Position numbers and translations under genes: made by a program. From the NCBI GenBank assembly GCA_017465475.1, contig JAFTWC010000041.1, forward strand, positions 23,064 through 87,063: 64,000 nt of DNA, read 5' to 3'. Shown one piece after another: positions 7,718 to 16,370 of the stretch. Within the stretch, counting starts at the first letter, position 1; the number at the start of each line of letters is the position of its first letter. Source of the DNA: Lachnospiraceae bacterium. Its GTDB lineage: Bacteria; Bacillota; Clostridia; Lachnospirales; Lachnospiraceae. The notes below the pieces were generated by a model. It worked only from the letters and a program-made list of their open reading frames with translations. It did not search any database and was not told the DNA's origin.

Positions 7718-9805
7718 ATGACGAACGCAGAACGAGCATTGTTTTCGGATGGGACAAGTGAATACAGAAGTCCGGCGGAACCGGCGGCAAACGAAGCGGT
7801 AACGCTTCGAATCCGTACGTTAACGGGAAGCGTTAACCGGGTGGTGCTTTGCATTACCGGAGAGCGAAGAGAGATGCAGCCGGAGCGAGAGGAAGGACTG
7901 TTTACGTATTACAGTTTAACATATCCCTTGGGCGATGGGGCGGTTTCCTATTATTATGAGGTATTCTTGCAGGAGGGATGTCGCTTTTATGACCGCAGGG
8001 GCATGGTGTATGAGCCGAAGGAAGAGTATGCTTTCCGCATTACTCCTGGATTTTGCGTGCCGGAGTGGGCCAAAGGTGCGGTCATGTATCAGATTTATAC
8101 GGACCGGTTCTGCAACGGTTCCACAAGAAATGATGTAAAGACAAATGAATACTTTTATATAGATCAGCCGGTACAGGCAGTGGCAGATTGGAACAGACCG
8201 CCGCAGACGATGGATGTGGGTTGCTTTTACGGTGGAGATTTGGAAGGGGTACGTAGAAAGCTGGACTATTTGCAGGGGCTTGGTGTTGAAGTTATTTATT
8301 TCAACCCGTTGTTTGTGTCTCCGTCCAATCATAAGTACGATAGCCAGGATTATGACTATATTGACCCTCATTACGGTGTGATTGTGCAGGATGAAGGGGA
8401 GTGTCTGCAACCGGGAGACCGGGATAATTCCCATGCTACCCGGTATATTACCCGTGTCACAAAGAAGGAAAATCTGGAGGCAAGTAATGCGTTTTTTGCG
8501 CAGTTGGTGGAGGAAATCCATCGACGGGGTATGCGAGTGATTTTAGACGGTGTATTTAATCATTGCGGTTCCTTCCATAAGTGGTTGGACCGGGAGCGAA
8601 TTTACGAAAATGCGCCGGGCTACGCGAAGGGAGCTTATGTGACAGAAGGAAGTCCGTACCGTACTTTCTTTGACTTTAAACAGGAGGGCTGGCCTTATAA
8701 TCCGCATTATGCAGGCTGGTGGGACCATGCTACGCTTCCGAAGTTAAATTATGAAGGTTCTGAAGAACTTTGCAACTATATTATGCGAGTGGCAAAAAAA
8801 TGGGTGTCCGGGCCTTATCATGTGGACGGCTGGAGGTTGGATGTGGCAGCGGATTTGGGTCATTCAGAGGAGTTTAACCATACGTTTTGGCAACGATTCC
8901 GAAAGGCTGTAAAAGAAGCAAACCCGGAGGCTTTGATTTTGGCGGAACATTACGGAAGTGCAAGACCATGGCTTTTGGGGAAAGAATGGGATTCTGTGAT
9001 GAATTATGATGCGTTCATGGAACCGGTGACCTGGTTTTTTACGGGAATGGAGAAGCATAGTGACAGTTATCGGGGGGATCTGGTGGGAAATGCAGGAGCT
9101 TTTGCTGAGGCTATGAATCACCATATGGCACAGTTTCAAACAAGTTCTTTGCAGGCAGCCATGAATGAACTTTCCAATCATGATCATTCCCGCTTTTTAA
9201 CAAGAACCAACGGAAAAGTAGGGCGCCTCGCAACACTCGGTACGGAGGCGGCTTCCGAAGGGGTGCGTCGTTCCTTGTTTATGGCTGCGGTGGCTATGCA
9301 GATGACCTGGGTAGGAGCGCCTACCGTATATTACGGAGACGAGGCCGGCGTTTGCGGGTTTACGGATCCGGACAACCGAAGAACCTATCCGTGGGGGAGA
9401 GAAGATAAGGAACTTATTGCCCTGCACCGGGAGCTGATTCGTATTCACCGATCCTATCCGGCCTTAAAAACCGGTTCATTAAAGATGATATATCTGGCAC
9501 AGGATGTGATAGCTTATGGCAGATTCGATAAACGAGATTGTGTTGTGGTGGCAGTAAACCGCGGAATGTCGGAACAGAAGGTAATATTGCCGGTCTGGGA
9601 GCTGGGGCTTGCTTTTTCAGCACCACTTGTAAAAGTGTTTTCTACGGGACAGGACGGATATTCCGTGGAAGCGGAGATAATGCAAACGGGAGAAGACGGA
9701 ATCTTTGAGGTAGTGTTACCGCCGGAAAGTTCTTTTATATGGAAAAATTTATTGCCGCCGGGAAATGGGCGAAATACAGAGTCTTTTGAGCATAATTTCG
9801 TATAG
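7718..9805 (+). CDS. GH13 alpha-amylase family enzyme (neopullulanase/cyclomaltodextrinase type)
   Basis: 695 residues with no signal peptide, so intracellular. An N-terminal beta domain of ~115 residues (CBM34-like) precedes the GH13 barrel, which begins at AVMYQIYTDRFCNG. Catalytic residues are visible: nucleophile D375 in GWRLDVA, acid/base E410 in LAEHYG and the transition-state Asp D489 in SNHDHSR. A C-terminal beta domain follows. Enzymes of this layout cut alpha-1,4 (often also alpha-1,6) bonds in maltodextrins, cyclodextrins or pullulan after import. The exact subfamily and substrate cannot be told. GAGGTTACC precedes the ATG. It stands alone, with no transporter or regulator beside it. 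Confidence 0.9.
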   Translation: MTNAERALFSDGTSEYRSPAEPAANEAVTLRIRTLTGSVNRVVLCITGERREMQPEREEGLFTYYSLTYPLGDGAVSYYYEVFLQEGCRFYDRRGMVYEPKEEYAFRITPGFCVPEWAKGAVMYQIYTDRFCNGSTRNDVKTNEYFYIDQPVQAVADWNRPPQTMDVGCFYGGDLEGVRRKLDYLQGLGVEVIYFNPLFVSPSNHKYDSQDYDYIDPHYGVIVQDEGECLQPGDRDNSHATRYITRVTKKENLEASNAFFAQLVEEIHRRGMRVILDGVFNHCGSFHKWLDRERIYENAPGYAKGAYVTEGSPYRTFFDFKQEGWPYNPHYAGWWDHATLPKLNYEGSEELCNYIMRVAKKWVSGPYHVDGWRLDVAADLGHSEEFNHTFWQRFRKAVKEANPEALILAEHYGSARPWLLGKEWDSVMNYDAFMEPVTWFFTGMEKHSDSYRGDLVGNAGAFAEAMNHHMAQFQTSSLQAAMNELSNHDHSRFLTRTNGKVGRLATLGTEAASEGVRRSLFMAAVAMQMTWVGAPTVYYGDEAGVCGFTDPDNRRTYPWGREDKELIALHRELIRIHRSYPALKTGSLKMIYLAQDVIAYGRFDKRDCVVVAVNRGMSEQKVILPVWELGLAFSAPLVKVFSTGQDGYSVEAEIMQTGEDGIFEVVLPPESSFIWKNLLPPGNGRNTESFEHNFV

Positions 9806-9855
9806 TAAGTGAAGGTGTCTGTTGTGATGGATATAAAAGGCGCAATGCCGGGATG

Positions 9856-9884
9856 AAAAAAGCCGCTCCGTATACGGAGCGGCT
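9856..9884 (-). terminator. Terminator for the 76-residue membrane protein gene
   Basis: AGCCGCTCCGTA and TACGGAGCGGCT form a perfect 12-bp palindrome. Read on the minus strand it is followed by five T, so it ends the minus-strand gene at 9910; on the plus strand the following AAAATT is not a T tract. Confidence 0.85.
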
Positions 9885-9909
9885 AAAATTCCATGTAGGC
9901 AATCGGTAG

Positions 9910-10140
9910 TTATGCGTTATTTTTTACAAAACCTACGATACAAAGAACAATACCTACTAAGCAAAGGATACCGATAAGAGAAGAAAGAATACCAAGTACC
10001 CATGCGATAATCCAACCGATAATCGGAACGATGGCAATAATCTTAGTAACCAGTCCGAGCACAGCCGGAATAACAATGAAAACGATGATGCGGATAATTA
10101 AATCCTTTAAATCCTTTGTTGCCAATAACTTTTTAACCAT
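9910..10140 (-). CDS. Small two-helix membrane protein of unknown function
   Basis: 76 residues. A charged amphipathic start (MVKKLLATKDLKDLIIR) leads into two long hydrophobic segments, about residues 20-40 and 42-70, rich in Ile, Leu and Gly. It ends in KNNA. The start is well supported: AAGGAGGATTCCCC precedes the ATG on the minus strand. It has its own terminator, and a TATACT element about 30 bases upstream of the start with a 0A-box-like TTCGACA at 10187-10193. I recognise no family; YqaE/Pmp3-like or DUF-type small membrane proteins have a similar plan, but the sequence does not settle it. Confidence 0.8.
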   Translation of the reverse strand: MVKKLLATKDLKDLIIRIIVFIVIPAVLGLVTKIIAIVPIIGWIIAWVLGILSSLIGILCLVGIVLCIVGFVKNNA

Positions 10141-10186
10141 TGGGGAATCCTCCTTAATATAAGTTTGTCTATAGTATAACAGATTA

Positions 10187-10193
10187 TGTCGAA
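10187..10193. promoter_or_regulatory. Candidate Spo0A box before the small membrane protein gene
   Basis: TGTCGAA (TTCGACA on the gene's strand) lies nine bases upstream of the TATACT element, inside the -35 region. A seven-base match is expected by chance several times per 64 kb, so only the placement in a promoter gap makes it worth noting. Confidence 0.3.
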
Positions 10194-10308
10194 AAAAGAA
10201 AGATAGATATTAAGAAAATCTTAAGAATTGATAAAAACATAGTTTTGCATGGTAAAAAATGAGAAATATACAGCGGAATTTATGAAATGACACAGGAAAG
10301 GAGCATGT

Positions 10309-10974
10309 ATGGGGCGGAATAGTTTGAAAGAAAAAGCAAAACAACGGGAACACGCCTGTAAGGTATTGGAACTTTTAGTAGGGGAATATACCAAAGAATA
10401 CCGTTGTTATTTAAATCATGAGAATGCCTGGCAGCTGTTGTTTGCTACCATTTTAAGTGCTCAGTGTACGGATGCCCGAGTGAATATCGTGACGGCGGAT
10501 TTGTTTCAAAAGTATCCGGATGTGGAAAGCTTTGCAAGTGCGGATTTAAAGGAACTGGAAGAAGAGATCCGACCTACCGGCTTTTATCATAACAAGGCGA
10601 AAAATATCATCGGATGCGCACGGATGTTGATGGAAAAATATGGCGGAGAGGTGCCGTCGGATATCGATGAGTTGGTGCAATTGCCGGGAGTGGGGCGAAA
10701 AACGGCCAATGTAATTCGGGGAAATATATATCACGAGCCCAGCATTGTGGTAGACACCCATGTGAAACGGATTTCCAAGAAGCTGGGCTTTACGGCTTCG
10801 GACGATCCGGAAAAAATCGAGTTTGAGCTGATGGAGTTGTTGCCGGAAGAATATTGGATCTTATACAATATTCATATCATACAATTGGGGCGGACCATTT
10901 GTACAGCTCGTTCCCCGAAGTGCGGAGAGTGTTTCTTGAAAGCGGTGTGTCCGTCTTGTGAGGTGAAACAGTAA
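10309..10974 (+). CDS. nth: Endonuclease III
   Basis: 221 residues. The helix-hairpin-helix LPGVGRKTANVI starts at residue 125 with catalytic Lys131, and the catalytic Asp is D149 in VDTHV. The C-terminal [4Fe-4S] loop has the exact C-x6-C-x2-C-x5-C spacing (CTARSPKCGECFLKAVC). It removes oxidised pyrimidines and nicks the abasic site in base excision repair. GGAG lies 6 bases before the ATG. It runs straight into the exonuclease gene 35 bases downstream, so both are probably one transcript. Confidence 0.96.
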   Translation: MGRNSLKEKAKQREHACKVLELLVGEYTKEYRCYLNHENAWQLLFATILSAQCTDARVNIVTADLFQKYPDVESFASADLKELEEEIRPTGFYHNKAKNIIGCARMLMEKYGGEVPSDIDELVQLPGVGRKTANVIRGNIYHEPSIVVDTHVKRISKKLGFTASDDPEKIEFELMELLPEEYWILYNIHIIQLGRTICTARSPKCGECFLKAVCPSCEVKQ

Positions 10975-11009
10975 GTGCGAAACGGCGAAAAATGAAGGAG
11001 AAACAGAAG

Positions 11010-11726
11010 ATGAGATTTACGGCGATAGATATTGAAACAACGGGCCTGGGACCGGAAAAAGCAAGAATCATTGAAATCGGTGCGGTAAAATACGAGGACG
11101 GAAAACAAAAGGAAGTATTTTCTACGTTAATCAATCCGCAGTTGGCAGGGATTCCGCAGCGGATTACGGAGCTAACCGGGATTACGGATGAGATGGTAAA
11201 GGATGCTCCGGCGGAAGCAGAGGCCATGGGCTCTCTTTTGCGCTTTTTGGAAGGGGAAGAGGTACTGCTCGGACATAACATACCCTTTGATTTCAGCTTT
11301 TTAAAAGTGGCAGCGACGCGTCTGGGGGCGGAGTTTTCCTTCCGGGGAATCGATACTTTGGTGATAGCAAGACAGTGTTGCCCGGAACTGCCGAGTAAAA
11401 CGTTGTCGGCGCTGTGTGAAGTATACGGAATAACAAATGAACATGCCCATCGGGCCTATGAAGATGCCTGTGCGGCAGCGGAACTGTATGAGTGCTTGAG
11501 AGCGCAGTTTGAGGAGAAAAGCAAAGAAAGTTTTGAGCCGAAACCATTGTTTTATAAGGCGAAAAAAACAGAACCGGTGACAAAACGCCAGTGCAGTTAT
11601 TTGCAAGGGTTAATTGCAATGCATGGACTGGATTTGACACCGGATTATACGACGTTGACCAAAAGCGAAGCGTCGCGACTGATTGATACATTACTTGCAA
11701 AATACGGCAGAAGCGGGAAATTATAA
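11010..11726 (+). CDS. PolC-type DEDDh 3'-5' exonuclease
   Basis: 238 residues from the ATG at 11010, chosen because GGAG lies 9 bases upstream; the ATG at 10992 has no ribosome site. DIETTGLG (Exo I) is near residue 7, GHNIPFDFSFL (Exo II) near 91 and HRAYEDACAAAEL (Exo III) near 148, the DEDDh set of DnaQ/PolC epsilon-type proofreading exonucleases. The last ~55 residues (TKRQCSYLQGLIAMHGL) form a separate small helical segment. A stand-alone exonuclease next to nth points to DNA repair. The gene ends in a 6-base convergent overlap with the next, minus-strand gene. Confidence 0.85.
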   Translation: MRFTAIDIETTGLGPEKARIIEIGAVKYEDGKQKEVFSTLINPQLAGIPQRITELTGITDEMVKDAPAEAEAMGSLLRFLEGEEVLLGHNIPFDFSFLKVAATRLGAEFSFRGIDTLVIARQCCPELPSKTLSALCEVYGITNEHAHRAYEDACAAAELYECLRAQFEEKSKESFEPKPLFYKAKKTEPVTKRQCSYLQGLIAMHGLDLTPDYTTLTKSEASRLIDTLLAKYGRSGKL

Positions 11727-12542
11727 GTCCACGGCTGTGATTTGTTCCAAGTCCCGCAGGATGGAAGGCTTCATCAGAGTGGAAAGAGCTTCGGCAGACT
11801 CTTTTAATGCTTCGATTTTTTGAAACTCGCCCTGCTCTTTATACAGACGAGCTAATAAGGCATAGGTACCGGCGATGTCCGAACCGATGCTTACCGCATA
11901 GGCCAAAACCGTAATGGCATCCTCTTTTTTCTCGGCAGTGGCCAGTAAGGTTCCCCATTTCTGCAAACCGCGAATGAGAACGGTGAAGTTCTGATCATAA
12001 GCAGTAAGAAGATCTAAATTGGCGGTTCCGTAGGTAAGACGAAGCTCGGTATTGGAGATACCGGTAAGATTTAGAATTTTGCTGTCTGCAAGCTTACAAA
12101 GCTCCAGCTCGACGCCGGCCAGTTCCTCTGCCAGAGGAGCTGAGTAGTCCGGAGTGCGGGCGTAAGTGCTTTCCGGTAGAGAAGCATCGGAAGGTTCAAG
12201 CTCGGATAAGAGTTCATTGGCAATGCGATGAGCGTCCGAGGGTTCCGATACAACGGAAAAGGAACCGGAGTCATCGGTAAAGTCCGCCGGTGCAGAAACC
12301 GGGGCCGGATTGTGGGACAGTCGGGCAATATTGCCTGCTCCCGGAGTATAGTACCGGAACGGTAAAAATGAGTAAGGAACAGAAATATAATCCAGCGAAG
12401 AAATATCCTTTCGAGGAACAAACTTAGAGTCCCGCTCTTTTCTCCAAAATTCCTCGGAGTTTTTCTTGACATTTTTACCTCGGGACTTGCTAAAATGGAT
12501 AAAAACAATTATAATAAGCGTTAAGCCAAACAAAATAGGCAT
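11721..12542 (-). CDS. Membrane-anchored protein with helical repeat C-terminus, unknown
   Basis: 273 residues. A single N-terminal membrane helix (MPILFGLTLIIIVFIHF) is followed by a charged linker with GKNVKKNSEEFWRKERDSKF, a low-complexity middle of about 90 residues, and a helical C-terminal half with a TPR-like run (AITVLAYAVSIGSDIAGTYA, LLARLYKEQGEFQKIEALKE). This suggests a cytoplasmic protein-binding domain tethered to the membrane. No enzyme motif is visible and I do not recognise the family. It converges on the exonuclease gene and diverges from the small peptide at 12580. Confidence 0.75.
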   Translation of the reverse strand: MPILFGLTLIIIVFIHFSKSRGKNVKKNSEEFWRKERDSKFVPRKDISSLDYISVPYSFLPFRYYTPGAGNIARLSHNPAPVSAPADFTDDSGSFSVVSEPSDAHRIANELLSELEPSDASLPESTYARTPDYSAPLAEELAGVELELCKLADSKILNLTGISNTELRLTYGTANLDLLTAYDQNFTVLIRGLQKWGTLLATAEKKEDAITVLAYAVSIGSDIAGTYALLARLYKEQGEFQKIEALKESAEALSTLMKPSILRDLEQITAVDL

Positions 12543-12579
12543 TTCGTCACAACCTTTCAGGGAAAAGAGGTGTTAGTTC

Positions 12580-12678
12580 ATGTACAACAAAAAAACAAGA
12601 AAGCTGATTGCATCTATCGTTGCAGGTATCTTAGTACTGGCCATGATTGTTCCGTTGTTTGCGGCAGCACTCAGATAG
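12580..12678 (+). CDS. 32-residue hydrophobic membrane peptide
   Basis: A short frame encoding MYNKKTRKLIASI followed by a hydrophobic stretch VAGILVLAMIVPLFAAALR. AGAGGTG lies 9 bases before the ATG and a strong terminator follows 30 bases after the stop, so it has gene-like signals at both ends. The pattern, a short basic N-terminus and one membrane helix, resembles the single-pass micro-proteins of Firmicutes such as the stressosome-associated Prli42, but the sequence similarity is only in type. Function unknown. Confidence 0.6.
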   Translation: MYNKKTRKLIASIVAGILVLAMIVPLFAAALR

Positions 12679-12706
12679 ACTACAATTAATATAACTATAT
12701 CCGAGA

Positions 12707-12736
12707 AAACAGACGGTGTCAACCGTCTGTTTCGTT
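12707..12736 (+). terminator. Terminator after the 32-residue peptide
   Basis: AAACAGACGGT and ACCGTCTGTTT pair perfectly over 11 bp with a 4-base loop, followed by CGTTTT. Confidence 0.85.
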
Positions 12737-12833
12737 TTATGCGAACGTGTCTATGACGGAGCATATCCACTTTAGTACTGACATAGAATGAAATAAGTGC
12801 GCGGGTATTTGGGAAAATGCCGGGGAGGTACCC

Positions 12834-14168
12834 ATGGGGAAAAAGATGATGCGGTATAGTTTAGCCGGGATGGCGGTATTGGCGGTTATTTTGTTGGCGA
12901 CAGGACTTATCATTCAGTGGAGAAATAAAGGGCGGATTGCCCCGGGAATTACGGTTTGCGGTCGGGATGTTTCGGGGATGACGGTAGAGGAGGTACGGGA
13001 CGTTCTGACGGAAATTTTGCCGGAGTTTCTGACGGAAATAAGATGCGGGATATTGCCGGAACATAACGTAGTGGTGCAAGCTGACACAGAAAACGAGGTG
13101 AACCTTTCTGTTCAGGGGATGGAGCTTGTTCTGCGAACATCGTTACCACCGGTGCGAATTTTGGAAGAAGAAACCCTTTGCGCTGTTTTAACGGAGAGTA
13201 ACAAAGCAAAGGTATGGGAGTGGCTTTATAAAGCATTAACCGGCTCTTGCTTTTGCATCCGACAGGCGGAACCGGTGGTGGTTTGGGAAGATAAAATGTT
13301 TGGAGAATGGCTTGCGGTGCTTGCGAAAGCGGTGGAGCAGGATTGTGTGGATGCTGAAGTTTCTTTGAAGAAGGGAAAACTTAAGGTGAGGCCGGGGAAA
13401 AACGGAGTTTTGCTGAATCGGGAAAAGGCATGGGTAGATGCGGAGCAGCTGATGGCAGAAGTGGCGGAACGGTTAAAGGCCGGACCGATAGAAGAAATGG
13501 TACTTCGTCTTTTGGTGGAAGGAAAAACGACAATCCCGAAGCTGTCTACCGGACAGGCAAAGGCATGTAATACAATAATCGGGGAATTTACCACCGGATT
13601 TGCCGGTGCGGGCGAAGGACGCAGACAAAATATTAAAGCCGGGGCGAAACATTTGCACGGAAGAGTCATACTGCCGGGAGAAGAATTCTCTGTGGCAGCG
13701 GCGTTAATGCCCTTTACGGAAGTGAACGGCTATGCTGCAGGAGGAACCTATATCGGAGGACAATTGGCGGAAAGCATGGGCGGCGGTGTATGTCAGTTGT
13801 CTACCACATTGTACAATGCACTGTTGCAAACAAAATTGGAAATTACGGAACGGTATCCCCACTCTCTGCCGGTGGGATATGTTCCTTTGGGACAGGATGC
13901 GGCCATAGCGGGGGACTACAAAGATTTGAAATTTAAAAATACCACAGAGTCTCCCGTGGTGGTCTCTTGTGAAATCGAGGGTGAAACGGTTCATATTCTA
14001 ATATATGGTACGGAAGCGGTAAAACGAGAAGCAGTTTCCTTTGAAACGGTGCTTACTGAGGAAACCGAAGAAAATGTAACGGTGGAAGTTTACCGCACCG
14101 AAGTAGGAGAAGACGGAGAGCCGGTAAGGGAACGGGTGAGTGTGGATCGGTATCGGGTGAAGGAATAG
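12834..14168 (+). CDS. VanW family protein with peptidoglycan-binding-like N-terminus
   Basis: 444 residues with an N-terminal membrane helix (about residues 9-27), so the bulk lies outside the membrane. The middle is a beta-rich domain like those found before YkuD/VanW modules. The VanW domain starts near residue 275 and has its signatures GEEFSVAAAL, GGGVCQLSTTLYNALL and the closing VSCEIEGETVHILIYG. VanW proteins occur in glycopeptide-resistance loci and widely in Clostridia, but their reaction is unknown; a cell wall role is inferred. GGGAGG lies 7 bases before the ATG. No van genes are nearby, so a resistance role is not indicated. Confidence 0.88.
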   Translation: MGKKMMRYSLAGMAVLAVILLATGLIIQWRNKGRIAPGITVCGRDVSGMTVEEVRDVLTEILPEFLTEIRCGILPEHNVVVQADTENEVNLSVQGMELVLRTSLPPVRILEEETLCAVLTESNKAKVWEWLYKALTGSCFCIRQAEPVVVWEDKMFGEWLAVLAKAVEQDCVDAEVSLKKGKLKVRPGKNGVLLNREKAWVDAEQLMAEVAERLKAGPIEEMVLRLLVEGKTTIPKLSTGQAKACNTIIGEFTTGFAGAGEGRRQNIKAGAKHLHGRVILPGEEFSVAAALMPFTEVNGYAAGGTYIGGQLAESMGGGVCQLSTTLYNALLQTKLEITERYPHSLPVGYVPLGQDAAIAGDYKDLKFKNTTESPVVVSCEIEGETVHILIYGTEAVKREAVSFETVLTEETEENVTVEVYRTEVGEDGEPVRERVSVDRYRVKE

Positions 14169-14180
14169 GGGAGAGATATG

Positions 14181-14215
14181 AAAAACACCCCCTGAGAAAC
14201 TCAAGAGGTGTTTGG
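14181..14215 (-). terminator. Imperfect hairpin terminator between convergent genes
   Basis: AAACACC pairs with GGTGTTT around an imperfect stem (CTGAG with CTCAAG). On the minus strand it ends in GGGTGTTTTT, so it mainly serves the Rpn gene at 14223. Confidence 0.7.
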
Positions 14216-14222
14216 CGTTCTG

Positions 14223-15128
14223 TTATTGTTGCCGGGCAGTTGCCAGTAAGGCTTTTAGTTTGGCAATTTCTTCGTCCTTCTCGGCAATGGTAGCGCTCTT
14301 CTTTGCAATAGTTTCGTCCATCTCAACAATGAGTGCCTCTTTTTCGGCAATGATTGTTTCTTTCTTGGCAATGGTTGCTTCGGCCCGTTCTATTCGTATT
14401 TCCTGACCCCGACGAATGCGGTTTGCTTCTTCCACACCTTCCATGTAGATGCGCATGGAAGCGTCCTGACTGGATTCAAACATGGTCTCTGCTGCGCTGG
14501 AAACATATTCGTTCTCTCGTGCCATCTGTTTAATCGCCTCCCAAGTAGTTGCTTTGAATAATCGTGCCCAGTGGTCGATGCCGTACTTGCGGTCCTCCTC
14601 TGTGGCAAGCTCTATTTGATTTAAGTTTACCACAGATAGGGTAAATTTGTCACTATATATTTCATGGTTTTTCATATTTAGCAGCTTGTAGGTGGCATAA
14701 AACTCCGGTGAAAAGCCGTCTAAGTTATAGTCCAGAAAACCAATGTGCCAGACCGGCTTTACATCCAGATAAGATTCTCCTTTTTTCAATTGGTCGTAGG
14801 CTCGGCAGGTATAAGTCAACGAGCGTTCCGGCCAGTCTTTTTCATCTACTACCTGTACTTCAAAGTTTAAGATGCGGTCATCGTTAAGTTTGACTTTCAG
14901 GTCAAGAATAAACGTTTTATCCGTAGGTATGGTTTTAAATTCAAAAGGATTTAATACCTCCACGGAACTGATTTCTTCCGGATACATATGTAACAGAGAG
15001 GCACATAGTCCTCGTAATGCCTTGGGGTTCTTCTGAAAAACCACATGGAACATGCAGTCATTCATGAGCCGGTAGTCTACCTCCCCGGTGGCATCCTGTA
15101 GTGATGTGCAATGTTGTAAATTTGACAA
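14223..15128 (-). CDS. Rpn-family PD-(D/E)XK nuclease / putative transposase
   Basis: About 301 residues. The N-terminal ~230 residues carry the Rpn/PDDEXK-transposase pattern: DYRLMNDCMFHVVFQ, then the nuclease core DLKVKLNDDRILNFEVQV with Asp and Glu-x-Gln. Rpn proteins are recombination-promoting nucleases. The C-terminus is a coiled coil of at least five near-identical heptads (AKKETII, AEKEALI, AKKSATI, AEKDEEI) before ARQQ. On this strand AAAGGAGGAG lies five bases before a TTG at 15128, and the ATG at 15155 lies upstream of that site, so I place the start at the TTG. Confidence 0.88.
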   Translation of the reverse strand: MSNLQHCTSLQDATGEVDYRLMNDCMFHVVFQKNPKALRGLCASLLHMYPEEISSVEVLNPFEFKTIPTDKTFILDLKVKLNDDRILNFEVQVVDEKDWPERSLTYTCRAYDQLKKGESYLDVKPVWHIGFLDYNLDGFSPEFYATYKLLNMKNHEIYSDKFTLSVVNLNQIELATEEDRKYGIDHWARLFKATTWEAIKQMARENEYVSSAAETMFESSQDASMRIYMEGVEEANRIRRGQEIRIERAEATIAKKETIIAEKEALIVEMDETIAKKSATIAEKDEEIAKLKALLATARQQ

Positions 15129-15284
15129 AATTCTCCTCCTTTTTAACTTGATCATACGTTACTGTTGTTGCAATTTCATTCCATGGAACTGTCGGCGGAC
15201 TCCGCCGTAGAAGTGCAATGTCTGTTTTTGCGCGACCACACGTGCGCAAGTGTGGGAAAACACGACTTTGCCAGATTAGAACGT

Positions 15285-15454
15285 CTAAACTTGTTTCTGC
15301 ATCTATCATACCACCACCGGTCCTCAAAATCAACTTGGCATATGTCACGAAAAAATCTTAGAAATTTGTGGAAAATGCACAAAGAAAAACACCTGTAAAA
15401 ATGCCGAGAAACCCAGTAAAATCAACAGGTTCCGAAGAACGGTCGCAGTGCAAA
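15285..15454 (+). repeat. Degenerate copy of a repeated coding element
   Basis: This stretch of the 468-base gap between the Rpn gene and rfbF is homologous to the minus-strand sequence at 63761-63930. An 81-base core (15331-15411) shares long identical blocks such as CAACTTGGCATATGT and AATGCACAAAGAAAAACA. Here the frame that reads NLAYVTKK breaks at a stop and continues in another frame as CGKCTKKNTCK, while the 63.8-kb copy stays open as NLAYVTKTLKKIREKCTKKN. I read this copy as a decayed relic. The rest of the gap shows small hairpins (GGCGGACTCCGCC) and a CGATATA/TATATCG dyad at about 15503-15530, but no clear promoter. Confidence 0.65.
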
Positions 15455-15596
15455 GACACCCTTAGGTATTCTTTACCAAAAGGTTAAGAAATCTTCACTG
15501 AATGTCGATATAAAACGATATAAGTATATCGGAAAAGGATGCCGTGAGGTTTGTCTTCGGCACTGAAAATATTACATACGAAAGAGGGGAGAAGGT

Positions 15597-16370
15597 ATGA
15601 AGGTTGTTATCTTGGCGGGGGGCTTAGGAACCCGTATCAGTGAAGAAAGTCATTTAAAGCCGAAGCCGATGATTGCCATCGGAGATGCGCCGATTCTGTG
15701 GCACATTATGAAGGGCTATTCCCATTACGGATTTAACGAATTTGTGATTTGTTGCGGCTACAAGGGACATATCATCAAGGAATATTTTGCGGATTACTAT
15801 TTGCATCGTTCCGACATTACCTTTGACTTTACCAACGGAAATGAAATGATTGTGCACAACAATGTGGCGGAGCCGTGGAAAGTGACCCTGGTGGATACAG
15901 GACTCCATACCCAGACAGGCGGACGTATCAAACGGATTCGCAACTACATCGGCAATGAACCGTTCCTTTGCACCTACGGTGACGGTGTGTCGGATGTGGA
16001 TATCAATAAGCTGGTGGAGTTCCACAAGAGTCACGGGAAAATTGCCACTATTACGGCGGTGCAGCCGGGTAATAAGTTCGGTGTGTTGGAAATCGGGGAC
16101 AATCAGGTGATTCAGAAGTTTACGGAAAAAGGTAAGGAAGAGGGCGGCTGGATTAATGCCGGCTTCATGGTACTGGGACCGGAAGTGTTTGATATGATAG
16201 AGGAAGATTCCACCATATTGGAACGGAAGCCTTTTGAAACCCTGGCTGCCATGGGGGAACTGGTGGCATATAAATACGACGGATTCTGGCAGTGTATGGA
16301 CACCCAGAGAGACAAGCACTATTTAGAGGCAATGTTGGAGAGAGGTGATGCTCCGTGGATCAAATGGTAA
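15597..16370 (+). CDS. rfbF: Glucose-1-phosphate cytidylyltransferase
   Basis: 257 residues, normal length. The nucleotidyltransferase opening VILAGGLGTRISEESHLKPK, CTYGDGVSDVD and KFTEKGKEEGGWINAGFMVL mark RfbF, which makes CDP-glucose from glucose-1-phosphate and CTP. CDP-glucose normally feeds RfbG (4,6-dehydratase) toward dideoxyhexoses and related sugars, but no rfbG or rfbH is in this window. Either they lie elsewhere or the nucleotide sugar has another use here. The 3' end overlaps the next glycosyltransferase by 16 bases, so the two are translationally coupled. Confidence 0.93.
   Translation: MKVVILAGGLGTRISEESHLKPKPMIAIGDAPILWHIMKGYSHYGFNEFVICCGYKGHIIKEYFADYYLHRSDITFDFTNGNEMIVHNNVAEPWKVTLVDTGLHTQTGGRIKRIRNYIGNEPFLCTYGDGVSDVDINKLVEFHKSHGKIATITAVQPGNKFGVLEIGDNQVIQKFTEKGKEEGGWINAGFMVLGPEVFDMIEEDSTILERKPFETLAAMGELVAYKYDGFWQCMDTQRDKHYLEAMLERGDAPWIKW

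Noticed and set aside
12834-14168. Vancomycin resistance gene
   Set aside because: VanW-domain proteins are widespread in Clostridia and no vanA/B, vanH, vanX, vanR or vanS is nearby.
14223-15128. Insertion sequence around the Rpn gene
   Set aside because: No terminal inverted repeats or target duplication were found on the two sides; Rpn genes are usually not carried in a classical IS.
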